64,000 nucleotides of DNA from CAIJXJ01 sp964445115 (GCA_964445115.1 CAYUJU010000001.1:62001-126000), one strand, 5' to 3'. Numbered from the stretch's first letter, positions 1-8,515 are shown. Notes: generated by a model from the sequence alone, not told the origin. Program-made: numbers and translations.

Positions 1-14
1 TTTCCGAAGAGTTT

Positions 15-30
15 ACGCTATAATGCGCGT
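15..30 (+). promoter_or_regulatory. -10 promoter element of tRNA-Ser
   Basis: A perfect TATAAT lies at 19-24 in the context CGCTATAATGCGC, about 13 bases before the mature tRNA 5' end. The -35 region would fall at or beyond the window edge. A nearly identical motif (CGCTATAATACGC) precedes the gene at 1551. Confidence 0.65.
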
Positions 31-37
31 CCTCAGC

Positions 38-127
38 GGAGAGGTGGATGAGTGGTTTAAGTCACCACCCTGGAAAGGTGGCACAGGGGCAACTCTGTCG
101 CGGGTTCGAATCCCGCCCTCTCCGCCA
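38..127 (+). tRNA. tRNA-Ser (anticodon GGA)
   Basis: A 90-base class II tRNA. The acceptor arm pairs GGAGAGG with CCTCTCC. The anticodon stem CCACC/GGTGG encloses loop CTGGAAA with anticodon GGA. There is an extended variable arm and a T-arm containing GGTTCGAATCC. The genomic sequence ends in encoded CCA. It decodes UCC/UCU serine codons. Confidence 0.97.
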
Positions 128-133
128 GTCAAC

Positions 134-163
134 AAGCGCCTTCCCGGGCGCTTTTGTTTTTTC
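134..163 (+). terminator. Rho-independent terminator after tRNA-Ser
   Basis: Stem AAGCGCC/GGCGCTT with a six-base loop, followed by TTGTTTTTTC. It lies six bases after the tRNA CCA and also separates the tRNA from the convergent chrA gene. Confidence 0.85.
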
Positions 164-174
164 TGCTTCCTGCA

Positions 175-1494
175 TTATGCCAGCAGCCATCCGTGCAGTA
201 CGCCCAGTAAACCACACCCCAGAATGACCGGGATCGCGTTTGCCTGAAAACGGAACAGTGTGGTCGCGGCGAGCAGGCCGATGACTGCCGCGGAGATGTC
301 GGGCATGGTCTGTAAGTCGTTGGGCCACAGGACGTGATAAGCGAAAAACGTGGCCAGGTTCAGGATCACGCCGACGATCGCCGCGGTGATGGCGGTCAGT
401 GGTGCCGTGAACGACAAATTGCCGTGCGTGCTTTCGACCATAGGCCCTCCGAGCAGGATCAACACGAACGAGGGCAGGAAAGTGAAGAAGGTGACCACTG
501 AGGCGGCGCATAAGCCCGCCAGGAAGCGTGCATCTAGCCCCCATAGTTCCTGAGTCCATCCGCCGACAAAGCCGACGAAGGTGACGACCATGATGAGCGG
601 GCCAGGCGTGGTTTCTCCTAGCGCCAGGCCGTCGATCATCTGCGGTGCACTGAGCCAGTGGTAATGTTCGACCGCCCCTTGGAACACATAAGGGAGCACC
701 GCATAAGCTCCGCCGAAAGTCATGAGGGCCGCCTTGGTGAAAAACCAGCCCATTTGCGTCAGCGTTCCTTGCCAACCTGTGAGTAACGTGAGGATGCCCA
801 TCGTGATCAGCCATAAGAAGAGGCCTACGCTCAGGATTCCGATCCATTTGGGCCGGGAGAAACGGGCATGGGCTGGTGTTGGGGTGTCGTCGTCGATCAA
901 CGCTGGGGCGTGGGTTTCCGCGCGCTGTTGATGGGAAGTCTGCGAAGTGAACATGGCGGGGTTGATCTTGCCCCCGATCCAGCCGCACAAGGCAGCCGCG
1001 AGCACGATCGCAGGGAAGGGAACGCCGAGCACAAAGACGCCGACGAAGGCTGCGGCGGCGATGGCCAGCAGCCAGGCGTTGTTCAGGGTGCGCTTGCCGA
1101 TGCGCCAGGCCGCGAACAGGACGAGTGCCGTCACCGCGGGCTTGATGCCATAAAGAAATCCGGAGAGCGCGGGCAAGTGGCCATAGGCGATGTAAAGCCA
1201 TGACAACAGGACAAGGATCAGAAAGCTGGGGAGCACGAACAGGGTGCCTGCCACGACGCCGCCCCAGGTACGATGCATCAGCCAGCCGATGTAGATCGCC
1301 AGTTGTTGTGCCTCGGGGCCCGGCAGCAGCATGCAGTAGTTGAGCGCGTGCAGAAAGCGCTTTTCGGAGATCCAGCGACGTTGTTCCACTAGCTCCTGAT
1401 GCATCAGCGCGATCTGGCCGGCTGGGCCGCCAAAGCTGATGAATCCGAGCTTGAGCCAATAACGGAAGAAAGTGCCGAAATCAACGGGTTGCAT
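175..1494 (-). CDS. chrA: Chromate transporter, two-domain ChrA (CHR family)
   Basis: Inner-membrane protein of about 439 residues in the long-chain CHR family (two homologous six-helix halves), whose characterised members export chromate. The N-terminal half has the family signature FGGPAGQIALMH and LLPGPEAQQLAIYIG. The C-terminal half repeats it as FGGAYAVLPYVFQG and LGETTPGPLIMV. A charged linker of about 40 residues near residues 180-225 joins the halves. I chose the ATG at 1494, where the family N-terminus begins (MQPVDFGTFFRYW), because an upstream ATG at 1542 would overlap the divergent promoter region. It is transcribed divergently from the glycosyltransferase operon. Substrate is inferred from family only. 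Confidence 0.9.
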   Translation of the reverse strand: MQPVDFGTFFRYWLKLGFISFGGPAGQIALMHQELVEQRRWISEKRFLHALNYCMLLPGPEAQQLAIYIGWLMHRTWGGVVAGTLFVLPSFLILVLLSWLYIAYGHLPALSGFLYGIKPAVTALVLFAAWRIGKRTLNNAWLLAIAAAAFVGVFVLGVPFPAIVLAAALCGWIGGKINPAMFTSQTSHQQRAETHAPALIDDDTPTPAHARFSRPKWIGILSVGLFLWLITMGILTLLTGWQGTLTQMGWFFTKAALMTFGGAYAVLPYVFQGAVEHYHWLSAPQMIDGLALGETTPGPLIMVVTFVGFVGGWTQELWGLDARFLAGLCAASVVTFFTFLPSFVLILLGGPMVESTHGNLSFTAPLTAITAAIVGVILNLATFFAYHVLWPNDLQTMPDISAAVIGLLAATTLFRFQANAIPVILGCGLLGVLHGWLLA

Positions 1495-1510
1495 CACGGG
1501 TATCCCAGAT

Positions 1511-1530
1511 TTTTTCGCTATAATACGCAA
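1511..1530 (+). promoter_or_regulatory. Promoter of the glycosyltransferase operon
   Basis: TATAAT at 1519-1524 in CGCTATAATACGC, 27 bases before the ATG of the gene at 1551. The same bases read on the minus strand give TATTATA, so the divergent chrA promoter may overlap here. Confidence 0.55.
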
Positions 1531-1550
1531 AATTTTGAGCAAGCGACCCC

Positions 1551-2282
1551 ATGTCCGCCAATACCCCAGTTGTCAACCTGCTATCCGTGGTCGTACCTGT
1601 CCGCAACGAGCAGGACAATATCCTTCCCCTGGTTTCTGAAATTCGTGCTGCGCTGCAAGGCGTTGTCGAGTTCGAAATCATCTATGTGAACGATGGCAGC
1701 ACTGATGAGACAGCCAAACGATTGGCAGAACTTCGCCAGGACTGCCCGCAGCTTCGCGTGATTCGCCATGCGCAGAGTTGCGGCCAGAGCACTGCGGTGC
1801 GTTCCGGCGTCAAAGCGGCACGGGGGGATTGGATCGCCACGCTGGATGGTGATGGCCAGAATGACCCTGCCGATATCCCCAAGCTGATGGCGGCGCTGGA
1901 AGAGGGCGTGGAGCTGGTGGGTGGCAACCGCCGTCACGCGCGCCGTGATACCTGGATCAAGCGGATTTCCTCGGTCATTGCCAACGGCGTTCGGTCGCGC
2001 ATGCTCAAGGACAGCACGCCTGACACCGGCTGCGGCCTCAAACTGTTCCGCCGCGATGTGTTCCTTGACCTGCCGTATTTCGATCACATGCATCGTTTCC
2101 TGCCGGCCTTGGTCATCCGGCGCGGGGGCAGGGTGGTCTCGGTACCGGCCAATCATCGTCCGCGCGAACGCGGAGTATCCAACTATGGCACGCTGGATCG
2201 CCTGATGGTCGGCATTGTCGACCTGTTCGGCGTCATGTGGCTGCAACGCCGCACCAAGCGTCCTGTCGCAACGGAAGAATAA
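1551..2282 (+). CDS. Glycosyltransferase family 2, dolichyl/undecaprenyl-phosphate sugar transferase type
   Basis: A 243-residue GT2 enzyme. The N-terminal VVPVRNEQDNI strand, the VNDGSTDET motif near residues 45-53 and the metal-binding DGDGQNDP near residues 98-105 are typical of DPM1/ArnC-like enzymes, which load a sugar from a nucleotide donor onto a polyprenyl phosphate. There is no C-terminal membrane pair as in GtrB/ArnC, so it is probably a membrane-associated soluble form. It is first in an operon with the lipid A synthase N-domain protein and the ArnT-like GT39 at 2650, which suggests it makes the lipid-linked donor used by the latter. The sugar cannot be told from sequence. Confidence 0.88.
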   Translation: MSANTPVVNLLSVVVPVRNEQDNILPLVSEIRAALQGVVEFEIIYVNDGSTDETAKRLAELRQDCPQLRVIRHAQSCGQSTAVRSGVKAARGDWIATLDGDGQNDPADIPKLMAALEEGVELVGGNRRHARRDTWIKRISSVIANGVRSRMLKDSTPDTGCGLKLFRRDVFLDLPYFDHMHRFLPALVIRRGGRVVSVPANHRPRERGVSNYGTLDRLMVGIVDLFGVMWLQRRTKRPVATEE

Positions 2283-2284
2283 TT

Positions 2285-2653
2285 TTGGATCACGGTCTCG
2301 GTTACTTTCTCGGTCACCTCATTGCCAAATGGCAGGCCTACTTCTCCGGCATGAACACCAGCGACATGATTTGGCTGGGCATCGGCCTTGCGGGCCAGAC
2401 CATGTTCATGATGCGTTTCGTGGTGCAGTGGATCCACAGTGAGCGCCACCAGAAAAGCGTGATACCGGTCAGTTTCTGGTATCTCAGCCTGATCGGCGGG
2501 CTGACGGTGCTGGCCTACGGTCTGCACAAGGCGGAACCGGTCATCATCCTCGGGCAATTACCCGGCACGTTCGTCTATGCCCGCAACCTGATGCTGATCC
2601 GTCGCGAACACCGTGACGTGTTGGCGGAAGTCACCGAAGAAGAAGTCAAATGA
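2285..2653 (+). CDS. Lipid A biosynthesis N-terminal domain (LAB_N) membrane protein
   Basis: A small protein of about 122 residues with three likely membrane segments and the LAB_N signature (GQTMFMMRFVVQWIHSERHQKSVIPVSFWYLSLIGG). The domain is also found at the N-terminus of some lipid-A-disaccharide synthases. Free-standing copies accompany GT2/GT39 pairs and may help flip or present polyprenyl-linked sugars. The start is uncertain: TTG at 2285 has GGAAG nine bases upstream, while ATG 2351 would give a short protein still containing the domain. Its last bases overlap the next ATG (ATGA), indicating translational coupling. Confidence 0.8.
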   Translation: MDHGLGYFLGHLIAKWQAYFSGMNTSDMIWLGIGLAGQTMFMMRFVVQWIHSERHQKSVIPVSFWYLSLIGGLTVLAYGLHKAEPVIILGQLPGTFVYARNLMLIRREHRDVLAEVTEEEVK

Positions 2654-4251
2654 CCCTGTCACAACGCCATGCCCTTGGGCTGGTCGCCCTCTGGACTTTC
2701 CTGATGGCGGTCTCGCTGTTCAGCCGCTCGTATATCCCCATCGACGAAACCCGCTACGTCACCGTGGCCTGGAACATGTGGCTGCGTGGCGATTTTCTGG
2801 TGCCGTATCTCAACGACATCGCCTACAGCCACAAGCCGCCGCTACTGTTCTGGATGATGCAGCTGGGGTGGGCAGTATTCGGCGTCAATGACTGGTGGCC
2901 GCGCCTCGTGCCGGCGTTCTTTGCGCTGGGCGGCGTGTTTATGGTGTCGCGTATTGCCGACCTGCTGTGGCCGGGCAAAGAGGCGCTTGGCCGGATGGCT
3001 TCGGTGATCCTGTTCGGGTGCTTGCTGTGGATGGTGTTCGCCACGGCGACCATGTTTGACATGATGGTAGCGTTCTTTACCCTGCTCGGAATGCTCGGCG
3101 TACTCACGGCCTGGCGTGGTGAAGCGCTCAAGGGCTGGGGCATCGTCGGTCTGGCGATTGGTCTGGGTTTGTTGGCCAAGGGGCCGACCATCCTGTTGCA
3201 GATTCTGCCAGTAGCTGTTTTGGCACCATGGTGGGCGCGTGGCAGTGGCATCGCCTGGGGACGCTGGTATGCCGGTATTCTGGCCGCTGTGCTGCTGGGG
3301 GCTGCCATTGCCTTGGCATGGGCCATCCCGGCCGGGATGCGGGGCGGTGCTGAATACCAGCACGCGATCTTCTGGGGGCAGACCGCTGACCGGATGGTGA
3401 AATCATTCGCGCACCAGCGTCCGTTCTGGTGGTATTTCCCGCTGCTGCCGGTCATGCTGTTTCCGTGGCTGCTGTGGGGTGGAACATGGCGTGCGCTGGG
3501 GACCCTCAAGTCGCGCATGCAGGATGTTGGCGTGCGCTTCGCACTGGCCTGGGGCTTGCCGGTATTCTTGGCGTTCTGTTTCATCAGCGGCAAGCAGGTG
3601 CATTATCTGTTGCCGATTTTTCCGGCGTTCGCGCTGCTGGTGGCCTATGGCCTGGACGAGCTGGCGAAGCAGCCGGGCCGCAGTGATCGGCTGCCTGTCA
3701 GTCTGGTGATTCTGCTGGTGGGCGCTGGCGTGCTGGCCTTGCCGCATTGGGCTGCGCATGCCAATGTGCCTGCGTGGTTGGGGCAGATGCCTGCCTATGC
3801 CGGCTTGGCGTTGGTGGTGTGCGGCATTTTGTTTTTCTTTGTGCGAGTTACCACCATCGAGCGTCAGGTGTGGCTGGCGACTGCGGCCAGCCTGGTGATG
3901 GTGCTGGGCTTGCACCTTGCCCTGATCCGCACCGCCGGGCTGGCTTACGATCTTCATCCCATCAGCGCCAGGCTCAAGGCGCTGCAGGAAGCCGGCGTGC
4001 CCTTGGCCAACGTTGGCAAGTACCACGGGCAATATCAGTTCATCGGGCGTCTGGAACACAGTATCGAACAGACGCAGGTGGGCGAACTCAAGGCATGGTT
4101 CGACGCACATCCTGATGGCCGCGTGATTTTCTACCCAGAAAAGGATCGTGACATGCCGCTCGGCACCGGCAAGGCGGATTACGAACAGCCCTATCTTGGG
4201 GTGCGCGTGGGGATTTATTCCAAAGAGGCTTTGCTGCCGCCATCGCCCTGA
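2650..4251 (+). CDS. ArnT-like glycosyltransferase family 39 membrane protein
   Basis: A 533-residue polytopic protein. The N-terminal periplasmic loop carries the GT39/PMT acidic motif (PIDETRYVTVAWNMW, residues about 31-45) followed by HKPPLLFWM, as in ArnT, which transfers a sugar from undecaprenyl phosphate to lipid A or another envelope acceptor in the periplasm. About ten or more hydrophobic segments follow, then a C-terminal globular domain. It overlaps the LAB_N gene by four bases. Its 3' end overlaps the convergent queG gene by 37 bases. The actual acceptor (lipid A, protein or polymer) is unknown. Confidence 0.87.
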   Translation: MTLSQRHALGLVALWTFLMAVSLFSRSYIPIDETRYVTVAWNMWLRGDFLVPYLNDIAYSHKPPLLFWMMQLGWAVFGVNDWWPRLVPAFFALGGVFMVSRIADLLWPGKEALGRMASVILFGCLLWMVFATATMFDMMVAFFTLLGMLGVLTAWRGEALKGWGIVGLAIGLGLLAKGPTILLQILPVAVLAPWWARGSGIAWGRWYAGILAAVLLGAAIALAWAIPAGMRGGAEYQHAIFWGQTADRMVKSFAHQRPFWWYFPLLPVMLFPWLLWGGTWRALGTLKSRMQDVGVRFALAWGLPVFLAFCFISGKQVHYLLPIFPAFALLVAYGLDELAKQPGRSDRLPVSLVILLVGAGVLALPHWAAHANVPAWLGQMPAYAGLALVVCGILFFFVRVTTIERQVWLATAASLVMVLGLHLALIRTAGLAYDLHPISARLKALQEAGVPLANVGKYHGQYQFIGRLEHSIEQTQVGELKAWFDAHPDGRVIFYPEKDRDMPLGTGKADYEQPYLGVRVGIYSKEALLPPSP

Positions 4252-5318
4252 TGGCGGGCGAGCGCCCAGGCGACGTGCTCGCGCACCAGCGCTGACGGGT
4301 GCTGGAGACGTTGCGTGAGTGCCGCCACAATTTCGGGCGAGGTTGCCGCGTTGCCGAGGCCGACGGCAAGATTGCGCAGCCATTGTGCGTGGCCGATGCG
4401 GTAGATGGCAGTTCCCGCCAGTTTTTCGTTGAAGTCCTGCTCCGTCCACATGAATAATTCGACCAGGCTGGCCCGATCCAGCTGGTGACGCACGCGAAAA
4501 TCCAGTTCCTGCGTGGTGCGCGCAAAACGGTTCCACGGGCATGCCAACTGACAATCGTCGCAGCCGTAGATCCGGTTGCCCATCAACGGCCGTAAGTCTT
4601 CGGGAATGCTGTCCTTGAGTTCGATGGTGAGGTAGGAAATGCAGCGCCTGGCATCGACGGTATAGGGGGCCACGATGGCCTGGGTAGGGCAAACGTCTAT
4701 GCAGGCGGTGCAGGTGCCACAGTGTTGCTGCGCAGGCGTATCGAGTGGAAGCGGCAGGTCGGTGTAGATTTCCCCCAGAAAAAACCAGGAGCCTCCCTCC
4801 CGGGAGAGGAGCAGGGTATGTTTTCCCCGCCAGCCCAGCCCGGATTTCTCTGCGAGCTGGACTTCCATCACCGGGGCACTGTCGGTAAATACCCGATAGC
4901 CGAAACTGCCGATTTCCGTGGCGATACGGTCACACAATTGTTGCAGACGGTTGCGCATCACCTTGTGATAATCGCGTCCCAGCGCATAGCGGGAAATAAA
5001 GGCTTTACGGGAGTCTTTGATCACTTCCCAGCTTTCCTGTGCTTCATCGGGCATATAATCCATGCGCGCCGAAATGACGCGCAGCGTGCCCGGCACCAGT
5101 TCGTCGGGGCGAGTGCGCTTGGTGCCGTGTTTTGCCATATAATCCATCGCGCCGTGGTAACCGTTGGCCAGCCAGGCCTGATACTCCGGCTCAACGGCGC
5201 TCAAGTCGGTATCGCTGATGCCGATACCAGAAAAACCCAGTGCCTCGCCCCAATGCTTGATGTTGGCGGCGAGAAGATGTGGATCGAATGAGACGTGTCC
5301 TTGCATAGCCCTGATCAT
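4215..5318 (-). CDS. queG: Epoxyqueuosine reductase
   Basis: A 367-residue cobalamin-dependent enzyme that performs the last step of queuosine synthesis, reducing epoxyqueuosine to queuosine in tRNA position 34. Two ferredoxin-type 4Fe-4S motifs are visible (CGTCTACIDVCPTQ near 200-215 and CDDCQLACPW near 255-265). A C-terminal HEAT-like stretch (ALVREHVAWALARHQ) is typical of the long bacterial form. ATG 5318 has GGA eight bases upstream; ATG 5306 is an alternative. The 5' end overlaps that of tsaE in divergent orientation, so the two genes share a promoter region embedded in coding sequence. Confidence 0.95.
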   Translation of the reverse strand: MIRAMQGHVSFDPHLLAANIKHWGEALGFSGIGISDTDLSAVEPEYQAWLANGYHGAMDYMAKHGTKRTRPDELVPGTLRVISARMDYMPDEAQESWEVIKDSRKAFISRYALGRDYHKVMRNRLQQLCDRIATEIGSFGYRVFTDSAPVMEVQLAEKSGLGWRGKHTLLLSREGGSWFFLGEIYTDLPLPLDTPAQQHCGTCTACIDVCPTQAIVAPYTVDARRCISYLTIELKDSIPEDLRPLMGNRIYGCDDCQLACPWNRFARTTQELDFRVRHQLDRASLVELFMWTEQDFNEKLAGTAIYRIGHAQWLRNLAVGLGNAATSPEIVAALTQRLQHPSALVREHVAWALARHQGDGGSKASLE

Positions 5319-5771
5319 ATAACAGTCCAGCTACCTGACGAAGCGGCCACCATGGCGCTGGGGCGCGATCTCGCCGCTATTCTGCAAGGTGGGCTGGCGA
5401 TCTGGCTGCATGGCGACCTGGGGGCGGGCAAGACCACGCTGGTGCGCGGTCTGCTGCACGGGATGGGGCATGCCGGCAAGGTCAAAAGCCCTACCTATAC
5501 CTTGGTTGAACCTTATGTGATTTCTGGATTACACTTATATCACTTTGATTTATACAGATTTGTTGATCCGGAAGAATGGGATGCCTCAGGCTTTCGCGAC
5601 TATTTCAATCCGGGGTCGGTCTGCCTGGTCGAGTGGCCGGAAAGGGCGGCCGATCTGATGCCGGCACCGGATCTCGCGGTGACATTACGACCGGATGGCG
5701 AAGGGCGCACGGCGACCCTGGTAGCGCATTCAGAGATGGGAAAGCAATGTTTAAATCGATTTTCACGCTGA
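5295..5771 (+). CDS. tsaE: tRNA threonylcarbamoyladenosine synthesis ATPase TsaE
   Basis: A 158-residue P-loop ATPase required for t6A37 formation with TsaB and TsaD. The Walker A (GDLGAGKTTLVRG, about 39-51), the family block KSPTYTLVEPY and the HFDLYR and CLVEWPER motifs are all present. The start is uncertain: GTG 5295 or TTG 5301 gives an N-terminus matching the family (VQLPDEAATMALG), and no ATG is well placed. It precedes and overlaps amiC by 25 bases, the usual tsaE-amidase order in proteobacteria. Confidence 0.93.
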   Translation: MSLHSPDHITVQLPDEAATMALGRDLAAILQGGLAIWLHGDLGAGKTTLVRGLLHGMGHAGKVKSPTYTLVEPYVISGLHLYHFDLYRFVDPEEWDASGFRDYFNPGSVCLVEWPERAADLMPAPDLAVTLRPDGEGRTATLVAHSEMGKQCLNRFSR

Positions 5772-7057
5772 TACTGTGTGCGCTCGCGATGTGTGCGGAG
5801 GCCGCCACGGCGATTACCTCCGCCCGTGTCTGGCCAGCAGCTGACTACACCCGCATCACTTTCGAAGCCCCCAAGGCGATCGAGCACAAGATGACGTTGC
5901 TCAAGAACCCTGACCGGCTGGTGCTTGATCTGCAGGATGTGGAACTGGGGGCAGCGCTGAAAACGCTGTCCGGCAAGATTCTTTCCAGCGACCCCTATAT
6001 CAAGCAGGTGCGTGCCGCCAATTTCAAACCGGGGGTGGTGCGGGTGGTGGTCGACCTCAAATCCGAGATCAAGCCGACGCTGTTCTCGCTTGCGCCCGCC
6101 GGGGAATATAAACACCGCCTGGTGCTGGACGTGTACCCGCCGCAGGACCCGCTGATGGCGATGCTGCAGGACAAAGTGCCCGAGATGAAGGAAACGCCTC
6201 CGGTGGTTGACGACAAGCCGACCATGGCGGAAGTCTTGTCAGGCTATCAGGAACAGCCCGTCGCCAAGGTGGAGCCCCTGCCGGAAGGCGTCAAGGAGCA
6301 AGAGGAGCCCGCCAGCCCCGCCAAAGCCGGCGACGACGTGATTCGTCTGGTCACCATCGCCATCGATGCCGGGCACGGCGGCGAGGACCCGGGTGCACGC
6401 GGAGCCTCGGGAACACACGAGAAGAACGTGACGCTGGCGATCGCCAAGCGCTTCAAGGCACTGGTGGATGCCGAGCCCAACATGCGGGGCGTCCTGACGC
6501 GAGACGGCGACTATTTCATCCCCTTGCACGGGCGGGTGGTCAAGGCACGCAAGCTGCAGGCGGATTTGTTCGTTTCCATCCATGCCGACGCTTTCGTTCG
6601 GCCGGATGCGCGTGGCTCTTCGGTGTTCGCCCTGTCGGAGCGCGGGGCGACCAGCGTCATGGCCCGCATGCTGGCCAAGCGTGAAAACGACTCCGACCTG
6701 ATTGGCGGCGTCAGCCTGGACCAGAAAGATCCCTACCTCGCCAAGACCTTGCTCGACCTGTCGCAGACGGCCACGATTACCGACAGCCTCAAGCTGGGCA
6801 AGGCCGTGCTGGGCCACTTGGGTGAGATCAACACTCTGCACAAGAACTCCGTCGAGCAGGCCGGTTTTGCGGTGCTGAAATCACCGGATATTCCTTCCAT
6901 CCTGGTCGAGACGGCCTTCATCAGCAATCCTGAGGAAGAAAAACGCCTGAACGACGAGGAGTATCAGGACAAAATGGCGAAGGCGATTCTCTCAGGTATC
7001 AAGAAATACCTCGCGACCAACCCGCCCATGGTGAAGTCGCGCGTAGCGCTGCAGTAG
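5747..7057 (+). CDS. amiC: N-acetylmuramoyl-L-alanine amidase, AmiC type
   Basis: A periplasmic zinc amidase of 436 residues that cleaves septal peptidoglycan for daughter-cell separation. It has a signal peptide (MFKSIFTLILCALAMCAEAA), an AMIN domain at about 25-135, a Pro/Glu/Lys-rich linker at about 150-200 and an Amidase_3 domain from about 205. Zinc ligands and catalytic positions are visible in DAGHGGEDPGARG, SIHADAF and VETAFISNPEEE. I chose ATG 5747 because it begins the signal peptide. The upstream in-frame stretch is tsaE read in another frame. No LysM repeats follow. Confidence 0.94.
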   Translation: MFKSIFTLILCALAMCAEAATAITSARVWPAADYTRITFEAPKAIEHKMTLLKNPDRLVLDLQDVELGAALKTLSGKILSSDPYIKQVRAANFKPGVVRVVVDLKSEIKPTLFSLAPAGEYKHRLVLDVYPPQDPLMAMLQDKVPEMKETPPVVDDKPTMAEVLSGYQEQPVAKVEPLPEGVKEQEEPASPAKAGDDVIRLVTIAIDAGHGGEDPGARGASGTHEKNVTLAIAKRFKALVDAEPNMRGVLTRDGDYFIPLHGRVVKARKLQADLFVSIHADAFVRPDARGSSVFALSERGATSVMARMLAKRENDSDLIGGVSLDQKDPYLAKTLLDLSQTATITDSLKLGKAVLGHLGEINTLHKNSVEQAGFAVLKSPDIPSILVETAFISNPEEEKRLNDEEYQDKMAKAILSGIKKYLATNPPMVKSRVALQ

Positions 7058-7177
7058 TCTCGAGGAATGTGATCCGCTCAAGATGGGATTGTTGTTTCTA
7101 ATTGCAGTATGTTTATCACCAGTTTGAAGCTTGCCGGTGGATGGTTTAGATTGGCCTGAGACAAAAAGCATCTATCT

Positions 7178-7543
7178 ATGAGAATCCAACGTTCAATTGA
7201 TGAGCCTATCAGAGATGGCCTAACTTGGGACCAATACTGGAAGGCGGAAGACAATGGCACGATAGTCAGTTGGGAGGTAGGCCGTGCAAAGCGGTTTGCT
7301 GACCCTGAACTTGCCGCAGAAGCCAAAAGTGGTCGTCTTGTTCCCCTCGCGTGGAAGGGCGGCGTTGAAAAGGGGACCAAAGTTAGACATAAATTCGGGA
7401 CTCTCTTCTATTTGGCTATGTGGCAGGGGCTTCGTGGGGAGGACCTGGATATTGATCTGGATGCCGAAACATCGCTTACTTGTTCTGTCACAGGTGTCAC
7501 AATTACCTACACCGGTGATTATGAGAAGTATGCCAAGGTTTAA
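7178..7543 (+). CDS. Unknown 121-residue protein paired with exonuclease
   Basis: I do not recognise a family. The protein is soluble, acidic and aromatic-rich (LTWDQYWKAEDNGTIVSWEVG near the start), with no signal peptide or membrane segment. It ends two bases before the ATG of the exonuclease-BRCT gene, so the two are almost certainly co-transcribed. Both genes have clearly lower GC than the neighbours on either side and end next to a tRNA pair, which suggests recent acquisition. Function could be linked to the nuclease, but nothing in the sequence proves it. Confidence 0.75.
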   Translation: MRIQRSIDEPIRDGLTWDQYWKAEDNGTIVSWEVGRAKRFADPELAAEAKSGRLVPLAWKGGVEKGTKVRHKFGTLFYLAMWQGLRGEDLDIDLDAETSLTCSVTGVTITYTGDYEKYAKV

Positions 7544-7545
7544 GC

Positions 7546-8415
7546 ATGCGTTTCGCCGCAATCGATGTGGAAACAGCCAACTCCGACATGGGGTCGATAT
7601 GTCAAATCGGTGTGGCTCAGTTTGATGGTGGGAGGCTGGTGGGTGAATGGCGCACCCTTATTGACCCTGAAGACTATTTTGATGACGTAAATATCTCCAT
7701 TCATGGCATACACCCCAGAATGGTCAAAGGTCAGCCGACGCTTCCCGAGGTTGAGGGGGCACTCCGTGGTTTTTTGGAAAATAGTGTCACCGTTTGTCAT
7801 ACCCATTTTGATCGTGTAGCAATTGCGAGAGCCTTTTCGAAGTACGAGATTAGGCCGTTGATGACTACTTGGCTTGATTCCGCCTGCGTGGTTCGTCGTA
7901 CATGGAAGGATTTGGCCACTGGCGGGTACGGTCTTGCGAATGTTAGCGCCAGGATAGGCTACGAATTCAATCATCATGATGCTCTAGAGGATGCTAAGGC
8001 CGCGGGATTCGTTCTGTTGGCCGCCATGAAGGAGACGCAGCTTGATTTGGATGGCTGGCTCAAACGGGTGAAGCAGCCAATTTTTCCTGCGCAGGCTTCC
8101 AATGGGGCGGCGGTTTGCCGTGACGGCAATCCTGAAGGATATCTCTACGGGGAAGTGCTGGTGTTTACCGGGGCACTGGAGATGCCTCGTAATGAGTCTG
8201 CAAATCTGGCAGCATCCTTGGGGTGCAGCGTGGCCAATGGAGTCACCAAGAAAACCACCATTCTTGTAGTTGGTGACCAGGATGTTTGCAAGTTGGCTGG
8301 ATATGCTAAAAGTAGCAAGCACCGACGGGCAGAAGAGTTGGTGGCTGCTGGCTATCCTATAAAAATCATCACGGAGTCGGACTTCAAAGTGCTCGCCGAA
8401 TCTCGTACGGGCTAA
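7546..8415 (+). CDS. DEDDh 3'-5' exonuclease with C-terminal BRCT domain
   Basis: A 289-residue protein. Exo I motif DVETANSDMG (residues 7-16) and Exo III HHDALEDAKAAG (about 143-154) with the catalytic His-Asp make it a DnaQ/RNase T-type exonuclease. A BRCT-like domain follows at about 200-285 (LYGEVLVFTGALEM, then GCSVANGVTKKTTILVVGDQD), resembling the BRCT of DNA ligases and RFC. The architecture is seen in bacterial exonucleases of unclear role; it could act in repair, replication or RNA trimming. It lies downstream of the 121-residue gene with a two-base gap. Codon use is AT-richer than the flanking genes. Confidence 0.88.
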   Translation: MRFAAIDVETANSDMGSICQIGVAQFDGGRLVGEWRTLIDPEDYFDDVNISIHGIHPRMVKGQPTLPEVEGALRGFLENSVTVCHTHFDRVAIARAFSKYEIRPLMTTWLDSACVVRRTWKDLATGGYGLANVSARIGYEFNHHDALEDAKAAGFVLLAAMKETQLDLDGWLKRVKQPIFPAQASNGAAVCRDGNPEGYLYGEVLVFTGALEMPRNESANLAASLGCSVANGVTKKTTILVVGDQDVCKLAGYAKSSKHRRAEELVAAGYPIKIITESDFKVLAESRTG

Positions 8416-8478
8416 TCAATCTGGTGGGGGGGCTGGAATGAGGTGGCACGTGTGGCCACGTGACGAAACTGGTTAAAA

Positions 8479-8511
8479 GAAAAAAGCCGTTGATCCTCAA
8501 CGGCTTTTTTA
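8479..8511 (-). terminator. Bidirectional terminator between exonuclease gene and tRNA pair
   Basis: Perfect stem AAAAAGCCGTTGA/TCAACGGCTTTTT with a three-base loop and T-tracts on both strands. It can end transcripts of the tRNA-Glu/tRNA-Asp operon (minus) and of the exonuclease gene (plus). Confidence 0.85.
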
Positions 8512-8515
8512 ATGT

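Noticed and set aside
62..1459. Long minus-strand open frame overlapping chrA
   Set aside because: Arg/Pro/His-rich composition typical of antisense or shifted reading of a GC-rich gene; chrA has clear family motifs in its own frame.
3403..4692. Long minus-strand open frame over the GT39 and queG 3' ends
   Set aside because: Spans two convergent genes with strong motifs; no domain of its own.
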